From Promethearchaeota archaeon (GTDB taxonomy: Archaea; Asgardarchaeota; Lokiarchaeia; Sigyniarchaeales; Promethearchaeaceae): 64,000 nt of DNA. The notes below the pieces were generated by a model, which worked only from the letters and a program-made list of their open reading frames with translations, was not told where the DNA came from and did not search any database. Positions 1-9,348 of this stretch are shown here, one piece after another (the stretch's first letter is position 1; every line of letters begins with the position of its first letter). The stretch spans positions 60,842-124,841 of the forward strand of contig JAFGBS010000021.1 in assembly GCA_016933055.1 (NCBI GenBank). Direction: 5' to 3'. The position numbers were made by a program, and so were the translations under genes.

Positions 1-88
1 ACCAAATTACATACAGTTGGATGAGTTTAAGTAATTTATGATACCATTTTCCACTCTTGGTGGAATGGTTTAAGACGTGATTTTTTGT

Positions 89-103
89 CGTAGGACTCCC
101 CTA
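89..103. repeat. Short CGTAGG...CCTA hairpin motif, copy 1
   Basis: CGTAGG followed by a five-base spacer and CCTA, preceded by a T run. The TAGG/CCTA arms can pair. Similar motifs recur at 58737-58752, 58793-58806 and 63912-63924. The function is unknown; a terminator or a dispersed element are both possible. Confidence 0.3.
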
Positions 104-229
104 ATTACAAACATGGTAGCAAATGCATCACTATTTAAGATAAAATCCAACAATGCGAACGGAGATACAACATAACAAAAAGTTATTCGGTAAAAACTAA
201 AAAATACTATGTGTCGATTTATCCTTTCT

Positions 230-1600
230 TCAGTTGATTACCTTAACTTTACGAGCCGCGGGTACTAATTCTTGCATCCTATACCTATTGGGACCGTAAA
301 TTATTGGTTTTATGGCACTTCGACCCATTTTTGCACCGGTTATTAATACCATCAATTGCACAAGAAACCAATCAAGGGATAATTTATAATCATAATGTTC
401 CCAAATTCGCAACACAACTTCCCAAAATGCCCAAATAAATAGTACAAAAATGATACACTGCCATACATTCCAGGTGATTATCCCCGGAGAGGAACTATAA
501 TCGACGGACTCCCCCCAGAACCGTGCAAATACGGTGTAAATACGATCTTCTACTCCCGTATTAATAGAAAATGCTGTTAACGAAAATAACGAATATCTAC
601 GCCAGAATGTAGTACGGCGAGCAGCCCGAACACGTTTCAGTTCATTTCGAGGATAATCTTGAGTTCGAATAAACAGAACGAATAGAAATTGCATTGTACT
701 CATGCTTACAATGGTTAGAGGAATCGGTACTGTCTCTTCTGCAAAACTAGAAAACCAATTTGGATCGATCAACAGCCACCAAATTACAAATCCCATCATA
801 CAATAGATGAAAAATGATAATGTAAATCGGAAAATCTTCTTAATTTCCCATTTATGATGAAGCATAGTTGCATACATACAACCCATTAGACCGTATCCCA
901 ATCCAGGTAATAATCGAAATCTTCCCCGAATGAATTTTGTTATCAGAAGCTTAGGGATATATAAATTTCTCGCTTCTAACCACACGATCGCGGATTCTCC
1001 AAGTTTAATTAGTGTAGGAGTTAAGGCAAACAACATTGTTAAAAGGACACCAAACACAATAAGAAGTTGCATTGGTTTTTTTACTCGAATGAGTTTATAT
1101 ACTATCCATATTAACAGAGGAATAATTACACCCATCCACGCAACAGCATCCAAAATGTCGGCGCTATAACTCACAGAAAGTCTCGGAAATATTGTTTCTC
1201 CATCAGTAAAAAATCGAATTCGAAATAATGCATGACCTATTTTGTTTAAGAGAAGTATCAACGCACCGGTAAGGAACTTATTAAGCAAATATTTTGGAAA
1301 TTTTTTTGGATCGGTATCTATTAAATGCATGGTTTGCATTGCGACAGTACAAGCAAAAGCGAAACCAAACATAAAACCCCAAATGGCCATTACGCCGATT
1401 GGTAACCCAAAAATCAACAGAACGATCTTCCTCCACCCTACCGTTCGTTCAATGGTAGGAATGAATAATCCGGCGTCAAAATGAGTAATTTGCTGGACGA
1501 ACGCATGGATTAAGAACATAAACCACACTCCCCAGCCTTTATATACATCTATCCCAATATAACGAGATTTTATCGGTTTTTGTAATGTTTGATAGGTCAT
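230..1600 (-). CDS. Acyltransferase-like polytopic membrane protein (heparan-alpha-glucosaminide N-acetyltransferase-like)
   Basis: This 456-residue protein has about ten hydrophobic segments. Its N-terminus reads RYIGIDVYKGWGVWFMFLIH, the arginine-aspartate-then-histidine signature found at the start of acyltransferase-3/HGSNAT-like membrane proteins, where the His on the first helix is thought to act in acyl transfer. The same pattern (RLIGLDIYRGFLVWMMIFFH) occurs in the paralogue at 51976-53202, so the family assignment rests on two copies. The substrate cannot be read from the sequence. The gene stands alone, with 135 bases separating it from the radical SAM gene upstream. The ATG at 1600 is the only reasonable start. 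Confidence 0.6.
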   Translation of the reverse strand: MTYQTLQKPIKSRYIGIDVYKGWGVWFMFLIHAFVQQITHFDAGLFIPTIERTVGWRKIVLLIFGLPIGVMAIWGFMFGFAFACTVAMQTMHLIDTDPKKFPKYLLNKFLTGALILLLNKIGHALFRIRFFTDGETIFPRLSVSYSADILDAVAWMGVIIPLLIWIVYKLIRVKKPMQLLIVFGVLLTMLFALTPTLIKLGESAIVWLEARNLYIPKLLITKFIRGRFRLLPGLGYGLMGCMYATMLHHKWEIKKIFRFTLSFFIYCMMGFVIWWLLIDPNWFSSFAEETVPIPLTIVSMSTMQFLFVLFIRTQDYPRNELKRVRAARRTTFWRRYSLFSLTAFSINTGVEDRIYTVFARFWGESVDYSSSPGIITWNVWQCIIFVLFIWAFWEVVLRIWEHYDYKLSLDWFLVQLMVLITGAKMGRSAIKPIIYGPNRYRMQELVPAARKVKVIN

Positions 1601-1735
1601 TAGATTTGGTAGTTCCTTGTAAATTCCAAATTAAAATTAGATTACCGTCATAAAATAAAAAGTAACCTTATTATATTATTTCTAAAACTCCTTCCAAATG
1701 GAGTACTAAATGAGAACTTCACCAATATATGATTC

Positions 1736-3208
1736 TCATGTTGTTTCGTTAGCAATAAGTTCAAACAGTTCATGTTTTGTATCTGCTTCTTGTGAGTTAT
1801 CGGGTATGATCCGAATTCGCTTCAAATATTTCTTTTCAGCACGTTTCCATTTGTAATTAAGATAATGTGCATATACTCCTATCACAAATGCGGATAATTT
1901 ACCCCGAATTAATCTTGCCAAATTATTCCACCAAGTATAAAATCGCTGATGACCTTGGATTTGCATTTCCTGCAATTCAGCAAGGGTGAAATTTTTCGGG
2001 CGAAATTTAGCATGATGTGCATCATACTCATTCCAGTTTCTGTCAACTAATCTGTTTTCTTCCATCATCTTATTATAAAATTGTGTACCGGGTAGTGGAG
2101 TTAGTATAAGAAATTGCACCGAATCGATTTTTTTTTTGATGGCAAATTTTACGGTAGCTTTGCAGGAGTCAATTGTATCCGAATCGAAACCAAACACAAA
2201 CATTCCATGGATATGAATTCCCGTTTTTCGAATGACTTTTATGGCATATTCAATGGACTCAGGCGTCTGATGTTTATTCATCTCTATTAAACTCTCCGGA
2301 TTTACGGATTCAAACCCGATATACAGATATCTGCAACCTGCATTGTGCATTTTGTTCAATAATTCTCGATCTTGCGCGAGTTCTACCCGTACTTGAGTAG
2401 ACCAAGTGAAATTAAACTTATTTTCAATCATCGCATCAAGTAGCTCAATCGTACGCTTCCGTGAAGCTGTAAAATTGTCATCCACAAAAAATAAGGAATG
2501 TATCTCTGGATCATACTGTTTGATCTCCGAAATAATGGATTCTGTTGAGCGATATCGGAATCTTCGACCAAACATTTGGGTTACACTGCAAAAACTGCAA
2601 TCATGAGGGCAACCACGTGAAGTTTGCACAGGAATGGTAATTTTCTTACGTTTTCCCTTGGTTTTTCTATTTCCCATATCCATCAATGACCAATCTGGTG
2701 GGGGATTAGAATCTAAATCCGAGATATGGTTATTTTCTGAGTTTTTGTAAATTTTCTTTTCACTTTTCCAAAATAATCCTGGAACCTTTGCTATATCATA
2801 ACTTCCTTGTAATGCTCGAACTAATAATGGTAAGACTTTTTCACCCTCCCCTACAATAACATAATCTGCATATTGAATGGCTTCTTCTGGGAGTGCACTA
2901 ACATGGGGGCCTCCCATAACTACTGGAATGCCTAAACTACGAAAATGAATTGCTAGATTGTAAGATGGAATTGCAGTAGTTGTTATTGTTGAAATACAGA
3001 CTAAGTCTGGTTTTAGATTTCTTTTCTTAATTTCTTGAATTGTGAGAAAATAAGCCTTTGTATGATATCCCAAGTTTCTCATAATGGTAGCAAGCAAGAT
3101 GCTTCCTAACCGAGGCAATTCAAACCGACTGTATATGTGTAAATGCTCATTTCGTGGCTCTATGAATACTATTGTACGTATTTTTGTGTTATTAGCAGTT
3201 GATTTCAT
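1736..3208 (-). CDS. B12-binding-domain radical SAM protein
   Basis: A 490-residue enzyme of the cobalamin-dependent radical SAM superfamily. Residues 1-140 form a B12-binding-like Rossmann domain with the late motif VVMGGPHVSALPEE and the VGEGE turn. The 4Fe-4S motif CxxxCxxC is at C200, C204 and C207, followed by a radical SAM barrel with FFVDDNF and YIGFES motifs. The C-terminal 100 residues are basic and may contact membrane or substrate. Such proteins methylate or rearrange unactivated carbons in lipids, cofactors or peptides; the substrate is unknown here. An 11-bp-arm palindrome at 3247-3273 lies just upstream and may be its operator. Confidence 0.85.
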   Translation of the reverse strand: MKSTANNTKIRTIVFIEPRNEHLHIYSRFELPRLGSILLATIMRNLGYHTKAYFLTIQEIKKRNLKPDLVCISTITTTAIPSYNLAIHFRSLGIPVVMGGPHVSALPEEAIQYADYVIVGEGEKVLPLLVRALQGSYDIAKVPGLFWKSEKKIYKNSENNHISDLDSNPPPDWSLMDMGNRKTKGKRKKITIPVQTSRGCPHDCSFCSVTQMFGRRFRYRSTESIISEIKQYDPEIHSLFFVDDNFTASRKRTIELLDAMIENKFNFTWSTQVRVELAQDRELLNKMHNAGCRYLYIGFESVNPESLIEMNKHQTPESIEYAIKVIRKTGIHIHGMFVFGFDSDTIDSCKATVKFAIKKKIDSVQFLILTPLPGTQFYNKMMEENRLVDRNWNEYDAHHAKFRPKNFTLAELQEMQIQGHQRFYTWWNNLARLIRGKLSAFVIGVYAHYLNYKWKRAEKKYLKRIRIIPDNSQEADTKHELFELIANETT

Positions 3209-3246
3209 GTTTCTCCAATCCGATTAGTATGTAGATATAACAACTA

Positions 3247-3273
3247 TGTTAAATCTATATTGTAGATTTAACA
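3247..3273. promoter_or_regulatory. Perfect palindrome upstream of the radical SAM gene (putative operator)
   Basis: TGTTAAATCTA and TAGATTTAACA form perfect 11-base arms around a five-base centre, 39-65 bases upstream of the radical SAM start. The core ATCTA-N5-TAGAT is repeated upstream of the PAQR gene at 7451-7465, so one dimeric regulator may control both. PadR (3589-4203) is a candidate by proximity only. Confidence 0.45.
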
Positions 3274-3588
3274 ATAAAAACCTTTGTCATACCTACAAAG
3301 AAAATACTATACGGTCCCTACAGTGAATTGAAAAGAAGAAAATCAATTGTATACCCAAATTCTTACTGAGATGGAAGAAAAAAAGACTTAATTCACTCCC
3401 ATGAACCCAGAGACCGCCAAAACTATACAATAGCCTAACCCAAATACCGAAGATTGAGTTCAATTGCGTGGGAGTGCTTTAAAACTAATTGATTCGTTTT
3501 TATACACCTTTCTAGAAGAAAATCCAGAAACGGAAGAAACTACCAACCGAATTACGTTTGAATGGGCTTTTAGATATTAATGAATGGA
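3274..3588. other. Intergenic stretch with a possible short coding remnant
   Basis: Between the operator-like palindrome and the PadR stop. A plus-strand reading frame of about 40 codons ends at 3582 (its tail reads EENPETEETTNRITFEWAF) and has no plausible start. It may be the decayed end of a lost gene. Nothing else is recognisable. Confidence 0.2.
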
Positions 3589-4203
3589 TTATTCTTTAGA
3601 TAATTGATCAATTGCCCCCTCAAGTTGCGTCAGTACTCGATTCAGGCCCTTTTTTAAAACCTTCAATTTTTTCTCTTGGTATTCTCTATCATAATCGGTC
3701 ACTACTTTTTCCATAGCGATTGTTATACTTCTATTCGCAAAATCTAAGAATTTCTGCATTATCTCTTCGTCACCAAAATGCCCACTTGCAACGAAAATCG
3801 ACATAAGTTCTAGATATCTTTGAATAAATTCTACATCCATCTCGAGATTATGACTAAGAATCTCATCTATAACGATTCTACCGTTTTCAGTTAGGCTGTA
3901 AACCTTTTTCACAGGGCCAAGTGGACTCTTCTTTCTTTCTCCTGTTAGTAATTTCTTATTCGTCTCGAGTTTTGAGAGGATCGGATAAATTGTACCCGAT
4001 TTGGCTTCCCAGCTTCCAGCAAAAAGTTTATCTAAATCTTTAATCATTTCATACCCATATTGGCCAACGGGTTCCCCCCCACTGCGAATTTCCCGATATC
4101 GGAGGTGTACCATAATTAGAAACTCGATCGGGCTTAAGTTAATTCTCGATTTCTTCCCTTTTATGGGATTTTTTACCGGAATGGACTTTCCAAGCCAAAA
4201 CAT
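3589..4203 (-). CDS. PadR family transcriptional regulator
   Basis: 204 residues with an N-terminal winged-helix domain of the PadR type. The signature segment GTIYPILSKLETNKKL (recognition helix and the start of the wing) and VKKVYSLTENGR are present near residues 65-110. It continues into a long helical C-terminal dimerisation region, as in PadR-s2-type regulators. The ATG directly abuts the TAA of the upstream 2TM gene (TAAATG at 4206-4201), so the two are almost certainly co-transcribed and translationally coupled. A regulator paired with a small membrane protein is typical of PadR loci that sense membrane stress or export. The ligand is not known. Confidence 0.9.
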   Translation of the reverse strand: MFWLGKSIPVKNPIKGKKSRINLSPIEFLIMVHLRYREIRSGGEPVGQYGYEMIKDLDKLFAGSWEAKSGTIYPILSKLETNKKLLTGERKKSPLGPVKKVYSLTENGRIVIDEILSHNLEMDVEFIQRYLELMSIFVASGHFGDEEIMQKFLDFANRSITIAMEKVVTDYDREYQEKKLKVLKKGLNRVLTQLEGAIDQLSKE

Positions 4204-4824
4204 TTATTCAACCCGCCTCTCTCGTTGTTCTAAATTATTAGTTCGCTGTTTTCTGCGTTTCTGATACTTGAACATTTCGCTATACACCTTTCTCTCTAAC
4301 CATCGTGCATCTTTGGGTTCATGGTTTAATGGTACTATCATCAAATAAATAATGATATGCAAGATCAGAGCTGCTGTCCAACAACCAAGTGACCACCAAG
4401 CCCAACTAGGAAAGGGACGAGCAGTTAAAAGATTTGCATACCAGTTGATGAAAAATAAAAATGCATTTCCAATCACATATAAAAAAGTATGTGCTACAAT
4501 GGATTCCGTCGCAATATAAATGAATCCCCGTCGGAAAATGAAATAGGCGGAACTGTGAACTAATAATAGAAAAAGCATTCCACTCAAAGCCCAGGGATAC
4601 CACTGATATGTAAAATCAATAAAGTAATTCAGCACAAACAATAATATATTTATAAATACAAATACTACAAAATGACCGATTAAAACAGTCCTTCGAATAA
4701 CAATTTCTTTGCTAATATGAGCTATCGAGGTATCATCAAATTCACTTAATCTCTTCGATTCTGTGACCTTTTTTGCTTCCTCGTGGGTTCTTCGATGATA
4801 GGTATCTTTATTAAAAATCTTCAT
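4204..4824 (-). CDS. Membrane protein with two 2TM-domain repeats
   Basis: 206 residues. After a charged 40-residue N-terminus come two copies of a two-helix unit, roughly residues 44-110 and 111-170. Each has an R-x-x-x-I/V-x-H start and a central W-x-W/WYPWA element, matching the 2TM domain family seen next to bacterial and archaeal regulators. The tail is basic. Its stop codon touches the start codon of PadR, so the pair probably works together, with the membrane protein as sensor or target and PadR as repressor; this is inference from context. An ATTCTATAATAGAAT palindrome at 4938-4952 lies upstream. Confidence 0.7.
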   Translation of the reverse strand: MKIFNKDTYHRRTHEEAKKVTESKRLSEFDDTSIAHISKEIVIRRTVLIGHFVVFVFINILLFVLNYFIDFTYQWYPWALSGMLFLLLVHSSAYFIFRRGFIYIATESIVAHTFLYVIGNAFLFFINWYANLLTARPFPSWAWWSLGCWTAALILHIIIYLMIVPLNHEPKDARWLERKVYSEMFKYQKRRKQRTNNLEQRERRVE

Positions 4825-5188
4825 TGTCTACACACAAGGAAAAACCAAAAACGCATAAAAACTTGTGCAGTTCAGAAGATTTTAGACTTTCATTCAAGGG
4901 TGGATCCAATGTAGACAGAATTTTGGTTTGGGATATAATTCTATAATAGAATATGAAAAACTTGAATCTAGGAACATAAATGTAATTAAAGTGAATAATG
5001 GACATGGAAGTATAATTATAGTTTGAAAAATTGACCAATTCGATTATATATTTGTCATTAGAACCAAAGTTTCCAAATTCTCTGATTTTTTCATCTTGAA
5101 TTAATCAATTGATCAGAAATTCTTCAGAATTTCAACAACAAAGAACAGCTTTTTATAATGTTTTAGACAAGGTGTAACCATTTTAATT
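4825..5188. promoter_or_regulatory. Divergent intergenic region between the 2TM/PadR operon and a GPH symporter
   Basis: No gene is supported here. It holds a perfect palindrome ATTCTA-TAA-TAGAAT at 4938-4952, about 115 bases upstream of the 2TM start, and a TATA-like TTTTATAATG at 5151-5160 before the symporter gene. A GGTG ribosome-binding site lies at 5171-5174. Confidence 0.35.
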
Positions 5189-6598
5189 ATGGTGAAACAA
5201 AGTATGGCACTAATTGAAGAACCTTCCAAACCGCGATTTCTCAATATGTTAGGTTACGGATTTGCCCAATTATCAGATACGTTAGCCTATCAATCCTTTA
5301 CGGTATATGTTTTTACTTTTTACTATACGATCGTTAATCTTGACATTAATTATATAACTCTTGGATTTGTTATTTGGAGTTTTTGGAATAGCTTCAACGA
5401 TCCTTTAATGGGGTATATCTCCGATAGAACCCACACTAAATGGGGCCGCCGTAGACCATATATTTTGATGTCTATGATTCCTCTTGCGGTGACAATGGTA
5501 CTACTTTTTACTCCCCCTATAAGCGCAAGTACCCCTATAAAACTGACCTATTTTATTGTGATTATCTGTATTTTTGAATTATTTTATACAATGTTCAATC
5601 TGAATCACACTTGTATGTTTCCCGAAGTCTTTCTTGAACCCGAGAACAGGATCAAGGCAATGAATATTAAACAAATCATTGGGATTTTTGCACTGATAAT
5701 CGCCTTTCTTCTTCCAACTTTTTTTATTAAGGATTTAACAGATCCATCCTATTTTTCGATGTATGGGATTGTGGGGATTGTAATAGGAATTATAGTGATT
5801 ATTGGAATAATATTTTTTCTTTTATGGGCACCGAGGGAAAAAGTTGAATTTAGTCAAGATTACAAAAAAGCACCTTCCTTCTGGAAAACTCTATCTATCG
5901 CTGTTAAAAATAAATCTTTTATGTGGTTTAATGTTGTAGAAATCTCTAATTGGTATGTATTTGGAATCCTACCTACAATTGTCCCATTGTTCGGGAAATT
6001 CGTTCTCCATATCGAAGATTCATTTCTATTGGGACTGTTATTGGGTGAAGCATTCATCACTGGAGCTTTGTTTATCAATGTGTGGAAAATTATTGTTAAA
6101 AAGATCGGTCCGAGAAAAACATGGATGATTTCACAGTTTTGCTGGATTCTATCCCTGGTTCCCTTATTTTTTATTGTTAATTTTATGCAAGGAGTTATAT
6201 GTTTTGCCTTTATCGGTATAGGGCTTAGCGGTTCGATGATTAACATTGATTTAGTTCTGGGGGATATCGTTGATGAAGATGAATATGTAACTGGAAGCCG
6301 TTCAGAGGGGGGTTATTGGGGAGTAACTGCGTTTTTCATGAGATTATCCGTTATTTTGGTATTTTTGTCAATAAGTTTAATTCTTAACAGTGTGGGATGG
6401 AAAGTGTTTGAACCTACTACAATAACACCCAAAATTCTGTTAGGTCTTCGCTTATTGATGACAGCATTTCCTATGACATTTCTTATAATTGGAATATTAG
6501 GAATGTATTTCTACCCCCTTCACGGGAACCGGTTAAAGGAGGTCAGAGATGGATTAAAACAACTGCATAGCGAGAAGAAAGCACGGATTACTAGGTAA
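5189..6598 (+). CDS. GPH-family sugar:cation symporter (MFS_2)
   Basis: A 469-residue, roughly 12-helix transporter. The loop motif GYISDRTHTKWGRRRPYIL near residues 75-95 is the GPH (glycoside-pentoside-hexuronide) family signature D-R-T-x-T-x-W-G-R-R-R-P-Y. A second family-typical acidic segment, GDIVDEDEYVTGSRSEGGYWG, lies near residues 358-380. It should import a sugar or glycoside with Na+ or H+. It is not adjacent to catabolic genes; a second GPH symporter sits in the rhamnose operon at 18394-19797. A TATA-like element and GGTG precede the ATG. Confidence 0.85.
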   Translation: MVKQSMALIEEPSKPRFLNMLGYGFAQLSDTLAYQSFTVYVFTFYYTIVNLDINYITLGFVIWSFWNSFNDPLMGYISDRTHTKWGRRRPYILMSMIPLAVTMVLLFTPPISASTPIKLTYFIVIICIFELFYTMFNLNHTCMFPEVFLEPENRIKAMNIKQIIGIFALIIAFLLPTFFIKDLTDPSYFSMYGIVGIVIGIIVIIGIIFFLLWAPREKVEFSQDYKKAPSFWKTLSIAVKNKSFMWFNVVEISNWYVFGILPTIVPLFGKFVLHIEDSFLLGLLLGEAFITGALFINVWKIIVKKIGPRKTWMISQFCWILSLVPLFFIVNFMQGVICFAFIGIGLSGSMINIDLVLGDIVDEDEYVTGSRSEGGYWGVTAFFMRLSVILVFLSISLILNSVGWKVFEPTTITPKILLGLRLLMTAFPMTFLIIGILGMYFYPLHGNRLKEVRDGLKQLHSEKKARITR

Positions 6599-6686
6599 AT
6601 AAAAAATTAAATTTTACATAAATCCCAATATCGCACTATTGTTTGTAGTACCTTGCGAGAAATAGGGGTAATCCAATACTAATTGA

Positions 6687-7394
6687 TTACACGGCACGCC
6701 ACAAGATAAAATAAAATAAGGTTGCACCAATTAAAACGCTAATATGCCAAAGATCATGAGGTCCAAATTTACCAGGCCATAGTTTCGGTTTTTTCGTGAT
6801 ATAGAAGATTGTACCACCCGAATATGAAAGTCCAGCAATCATAATTAATAAGAAATCTCCCCAAAACATAGCGGAAAAAATCCTATTAACTACAGCAATG
6901 ATCATCCATCCTTGCACTAAATAAATTCCTGCAGTTATCCATCGAGGTGTACGTATCTCTAGTATTGTTAGTAATGAACCTATACTTGCAAAAATCCATT
7001 GGGCAATAATTATTCCAAGCCGCCAAGCTCCTGTGAGATAATAATACACGACAGCAGTATAAGTACCAGCAATGAGGAAATAGATGGCGATTTTATCTAA
7101 CATCGTCCAAATATCATGACTATCCTCAGTTGTTCTTTGAGAATGAGTCATTGTGCTTGAAAAAAATAAAAAGATATTTGAAAATCCATAAATAAAACAG
7201 AGAAACATTCCTGTTGGGTCACCTATTGCTCTAATTGCTAGGAGAATTGTTCCAATTATGGATAAAATCATTCCAAATAGATGAGAGTAAGCAGAGAAAC
7301 GCTCCGTAGGCAGCTTAACAAAAGGTTTTAAAAGTTTTGTAAAATACGTTTTCTTTTTTTTCTCGAGATTTTCTAATTCTTGTGATTGTGACAA
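6687..7394 (-). CDS. PAQR / hemolysin III family membrane protein (copy 1)
   Basis: 235 residues with seven predicted helices. The conserved motifs are present: an early SHLFG in helix 1, S-S-T-M-x-H-S in helix 2, an Asp in helix 3 (MLDKIAIYFLIAGTYT), and PHDLWHISVL near the C-terminus. The metal-binding His and Asp residues of the PAQR/CREST superfamily are thus kept. Bacterial relatives are called hemolysin III, but a role in membrane lipid homeostasis or as a hydrolase is more likely. The start is TTG at 7394. The N-terminus lines up with the paralogue at 12078-12773, which supports this choice. Confidence 0.85.
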   Translation of the reverse strand: MSQSQELENLEKKKKTYFTKLLKPFVKLPTERFSAYSHLFGMILSIIGTILLAIRAIGDPTGMFLCFIYGFSNIFLFFSSTMTHSQRTTEDSHDIWTMLDKIAIYFLIAGTYTAVVYYYLTGAWRLGIIIAQWIFASIGSLLTILEIRTPRWITAGIYLVQGWMIIAVVNRIFSAMFWGDFLLIMIAGLSYSGGTIFYITKKPKLWPGKFGPHDLWHISVLIGATLFYFILWRAV

Positions 7395-7450
7395 ACTGGC
7401 TCAACTATTTACTATCAAATACGTATAATTACATATAAACTATTTGACAA

Positions 7451-7465
7451 ATCTACATAGTAGAT
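7451..7465. promoter_or_regulatory. ATCTACATAGTAGAT palindrome (putative operator)
   Basis: A perfect inverted repeat 57 bases upstream of the PAQR gene start. It shares the core ATCTA-N5-TAGAT with the palindrome at 3247-3273. It probably binds the same dimeric transcription factor. Confidence 0.4.
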
Positions 7466-7602
7466 AAAACAAGATAAGTAATACATGATTCTAACCAGAC
7501 AAAATTCTATTATAATTGAATGATCAGCAATCTGCGACATATATAAAAGAAATAACGTCGATTAAGTAAATATTGAAAAAAAAATTAATCAATAGTGATT
7601 TT

Positions 7603-7995
7603 ATGAATGCTGAAAATGAAGTAAAACGCGTATTGGATTTATTGGCTGAAGCTTTTGCAGATAAAGATATAGAGAAATATAAGATGTTATATGAAGATCA
7701 TCCAAATTTGGTGATTTATGGGTCTCAAAAAGGTGAAAAATGGACAAATTTAGCGGAATATATAAAATCCGTTTCCAATAACTGGGAACTGGTTGATAAC
7801 CTAGAACTAACCTACGATTGGCAAAGAATTGATGTAAATCCTAAAGGAACTATTGCATGGATTGCTACCGATATGTGCTTTACAACAACATCTGGGGGAC
7901 AAAATATGAAAATTCCCGGTCGTTTCACAGCAGTTCTTGTGAAATCTAATACTAAATGGCGAATGGTTCAATCCCACTTTTCAATGGAGCATTAA
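7603..7995 (+). CDS. SnoaL-like / NTF2-fold protein
   Basis: 130 residues from the ATG at 7603. The pattern is that of the NTF2-like superfamily (SnoaL_3/DUF4440 type): an N-terminal helix EVKRVLDLLAEAFADKDIEK, then a cone-shaped sheet ending in FTAVLVKSNTKWRMVQSHFS. Members bind small ligands or act as isomerases or scaffolds, and no catalytic assignment can be made. A TATA box (TATATAAAAG, 7540-7549) would place transcription near 7571. A leaderless TTG start at 7573, adding ten residues, is therefore an alternative. Confidence 0.75.
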   Translation: MNAENEVKRVLDLLAEAFADKDIEKYKMLYEDHPNLVIYGSQKGEKWTNLAEYIKSVSNNWELVDNLELTYDWQRIDVNPKGTIAWIATDMCFTTTSGGQNMKIPGRFTAVLVKSNTKWRMVQSHFSMEH

Positions 7996-8256
7996 TTTTA
8001 GAATTTGTGTGCTGGAAATATATGACGTCTCGGTGTGAACTTTTATTCATTCACCATAATCCCTGACTATAACTTTATGATAATTCTAGACGCGATTATT
8101 TTTTGAATTAGGTAATAGATTCGAAAATAGAAATAAGATTAGTTTTTTTCTAATCCGTCATTTTCTTCCATAGGTGAATATTAACCCTAAATTATACATT
8201 AATTCTTTAACACGGGATTACTGTTAACTTACACTTCTTAAGGTGATTCAATAGGA
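7996..8256. other. Intergenic region, no gene seen
   Basis: AT-rich spacer. Only the ribosome-binding site AAGGTGATT at 8240-8248 for the next gene is recognisable. Confidence 0.4.
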
Positions 8257-9348
8257 TTGAAAATTGACACTCAAAAACCATTTCTCCCAATCTACTCCGT
8301 AAAAGGTTCGGGATATGATTTAGGATTCCAAATCGGCCAATTGGCAAAACATCACATTCAAAAAACACTGATCCCTGAAAATAAATGGTTCATGGAAAGA
8401 AAGAATCTCGATGACAGCGATCCAACATTTTTAAACAGCACTCTGGCATTGACCAAAAAATACTTACCAAAATATGTCGAAGAAATGAAAGGTTTGGCCG
8501 ATGGTGCCGAAGTGCCATTTCGAGATATCTGGGTAATTAATAGTGCAGATAGAGAAACTTACGATCTAGAAACATGCTCTGATATTATAATAAAATCATC
8601 CAATGGAATAATTCATGGTCATAATGAAGATTTCAACAATAAAAACTCCGACTTTTCCTATTTTTTGCATATAATATCCGAAAATGGAACAGAAATCTTT
8701 TCTCATACATATCCGGGTGCTTTATCCGGTACCTCTTTTGCAGTAAACTCCCATGGTCTATCTATCACTCAAAATACTTTACCAAACCCAAATCAGAATA
8801 TGGGAATTTCACGGAAAGTAATTGATCGGTGGCTTTTAGAAGCAGAATCCATTGATGATGCAATAAATCGTATTAATATAACTCCACGTTCGGGTGTTTT
8901 TTCTTATAATATCTGCTCTTTAATGGAACACCGCGCAATTAATGTGGAAACTACGGAATTTGAAAGTTTCCTTACTGAAATCTATAAGAATTATTTTCAT
9001 ACTAATCATTATCTACATCCCAGTAATCGTCATATTCCCATTCATCCTACTAGCACTACCAAAACGAGATTCTCTCGGTTGGAGGAATTAGTTCCGCTTG
9101 CAAACGCTACGTTAGAAGATGTTTTAGTTGTTTTATCAGATCCAAAAATATTTTGTACCGAACGAGAAATCTATCCAGGGTGGTTTAGAAAATCTTTTTC
9201 CACTGTTATCTATGAATTCTCTACGAACCGGCTTAAAACAGTAATTTTTCCCTATAATAGAGATCCAGAAACGGTTATTCGGGTTGATATATCTGCTCAT
9301 ACTGGTATAGCTACAGCTCCCGTGCAATTAAATCCGATTGAAGACTAG
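8257..9348 (+). CDS. C45 family autoproteolytic acyltransferase/hydrolase (AAT-like Ntn hydrolase)
   Basis: 363 residues resembling the acyl-CoA:6-aminopenicillanate acyltransferase / C45 peptidase family. Motifs: GSGYDLGFQIG near residue 18, then ETCSDIIIKSSNGIIHGHNEDF, in which C107 is the expected N-terminal nucleophile uncovered by self-cleavage and the downstream HGHNEDF completes the active site. These Ntn hydrolases act on amide bonds of acyl-amino acids or peptides; the substrate is unknown. The start is TTG with a good AAGGTGATT site upstream. The 3' end overlaps the convergent HemW-like gene by 38 bases. Confidence 0.8.
   Translation: MKIDTQKPFLPIYSVKGSGYDLGFQIGQLAKHHIQKTLIPENKWFMERKNLDDSDPTFLNSTLALTKKYLPKYVEEMKGLADGAEVPFRDIWVINSADRETYDLETCSDIIIKSSNGIIHGHNEDFNNKNSDFSYFLHIISENGTEIFSHTYPGALSGTSFAVNSHGLSITQNTLPNPNQNMGISRKVIDRWLLEAESIDDAINRINITPRSGVFSYNICSLMEHRAINVETTEFESFLTEIYKNYFHTNHYLHPSNRHIPIHPTSTTKTRFSRLEELVPLANATLEDVLVVLSDPKIFCTEREIYPGWFRKSFSTVIYEFSTNRLKTVIFPYNRDPETVIRVDISAHTGIATAPVQLNPIED

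Noticed and set aside
4811..5038. 75-codon minus-strand frame upstream of the 2TM gene
   Set aside because: Low-complexity Phe/Tyr/Ile/Ser-rich sequence covering the promoter region, no ribosome-binding site, overlaps the real start of the 2TM gene.
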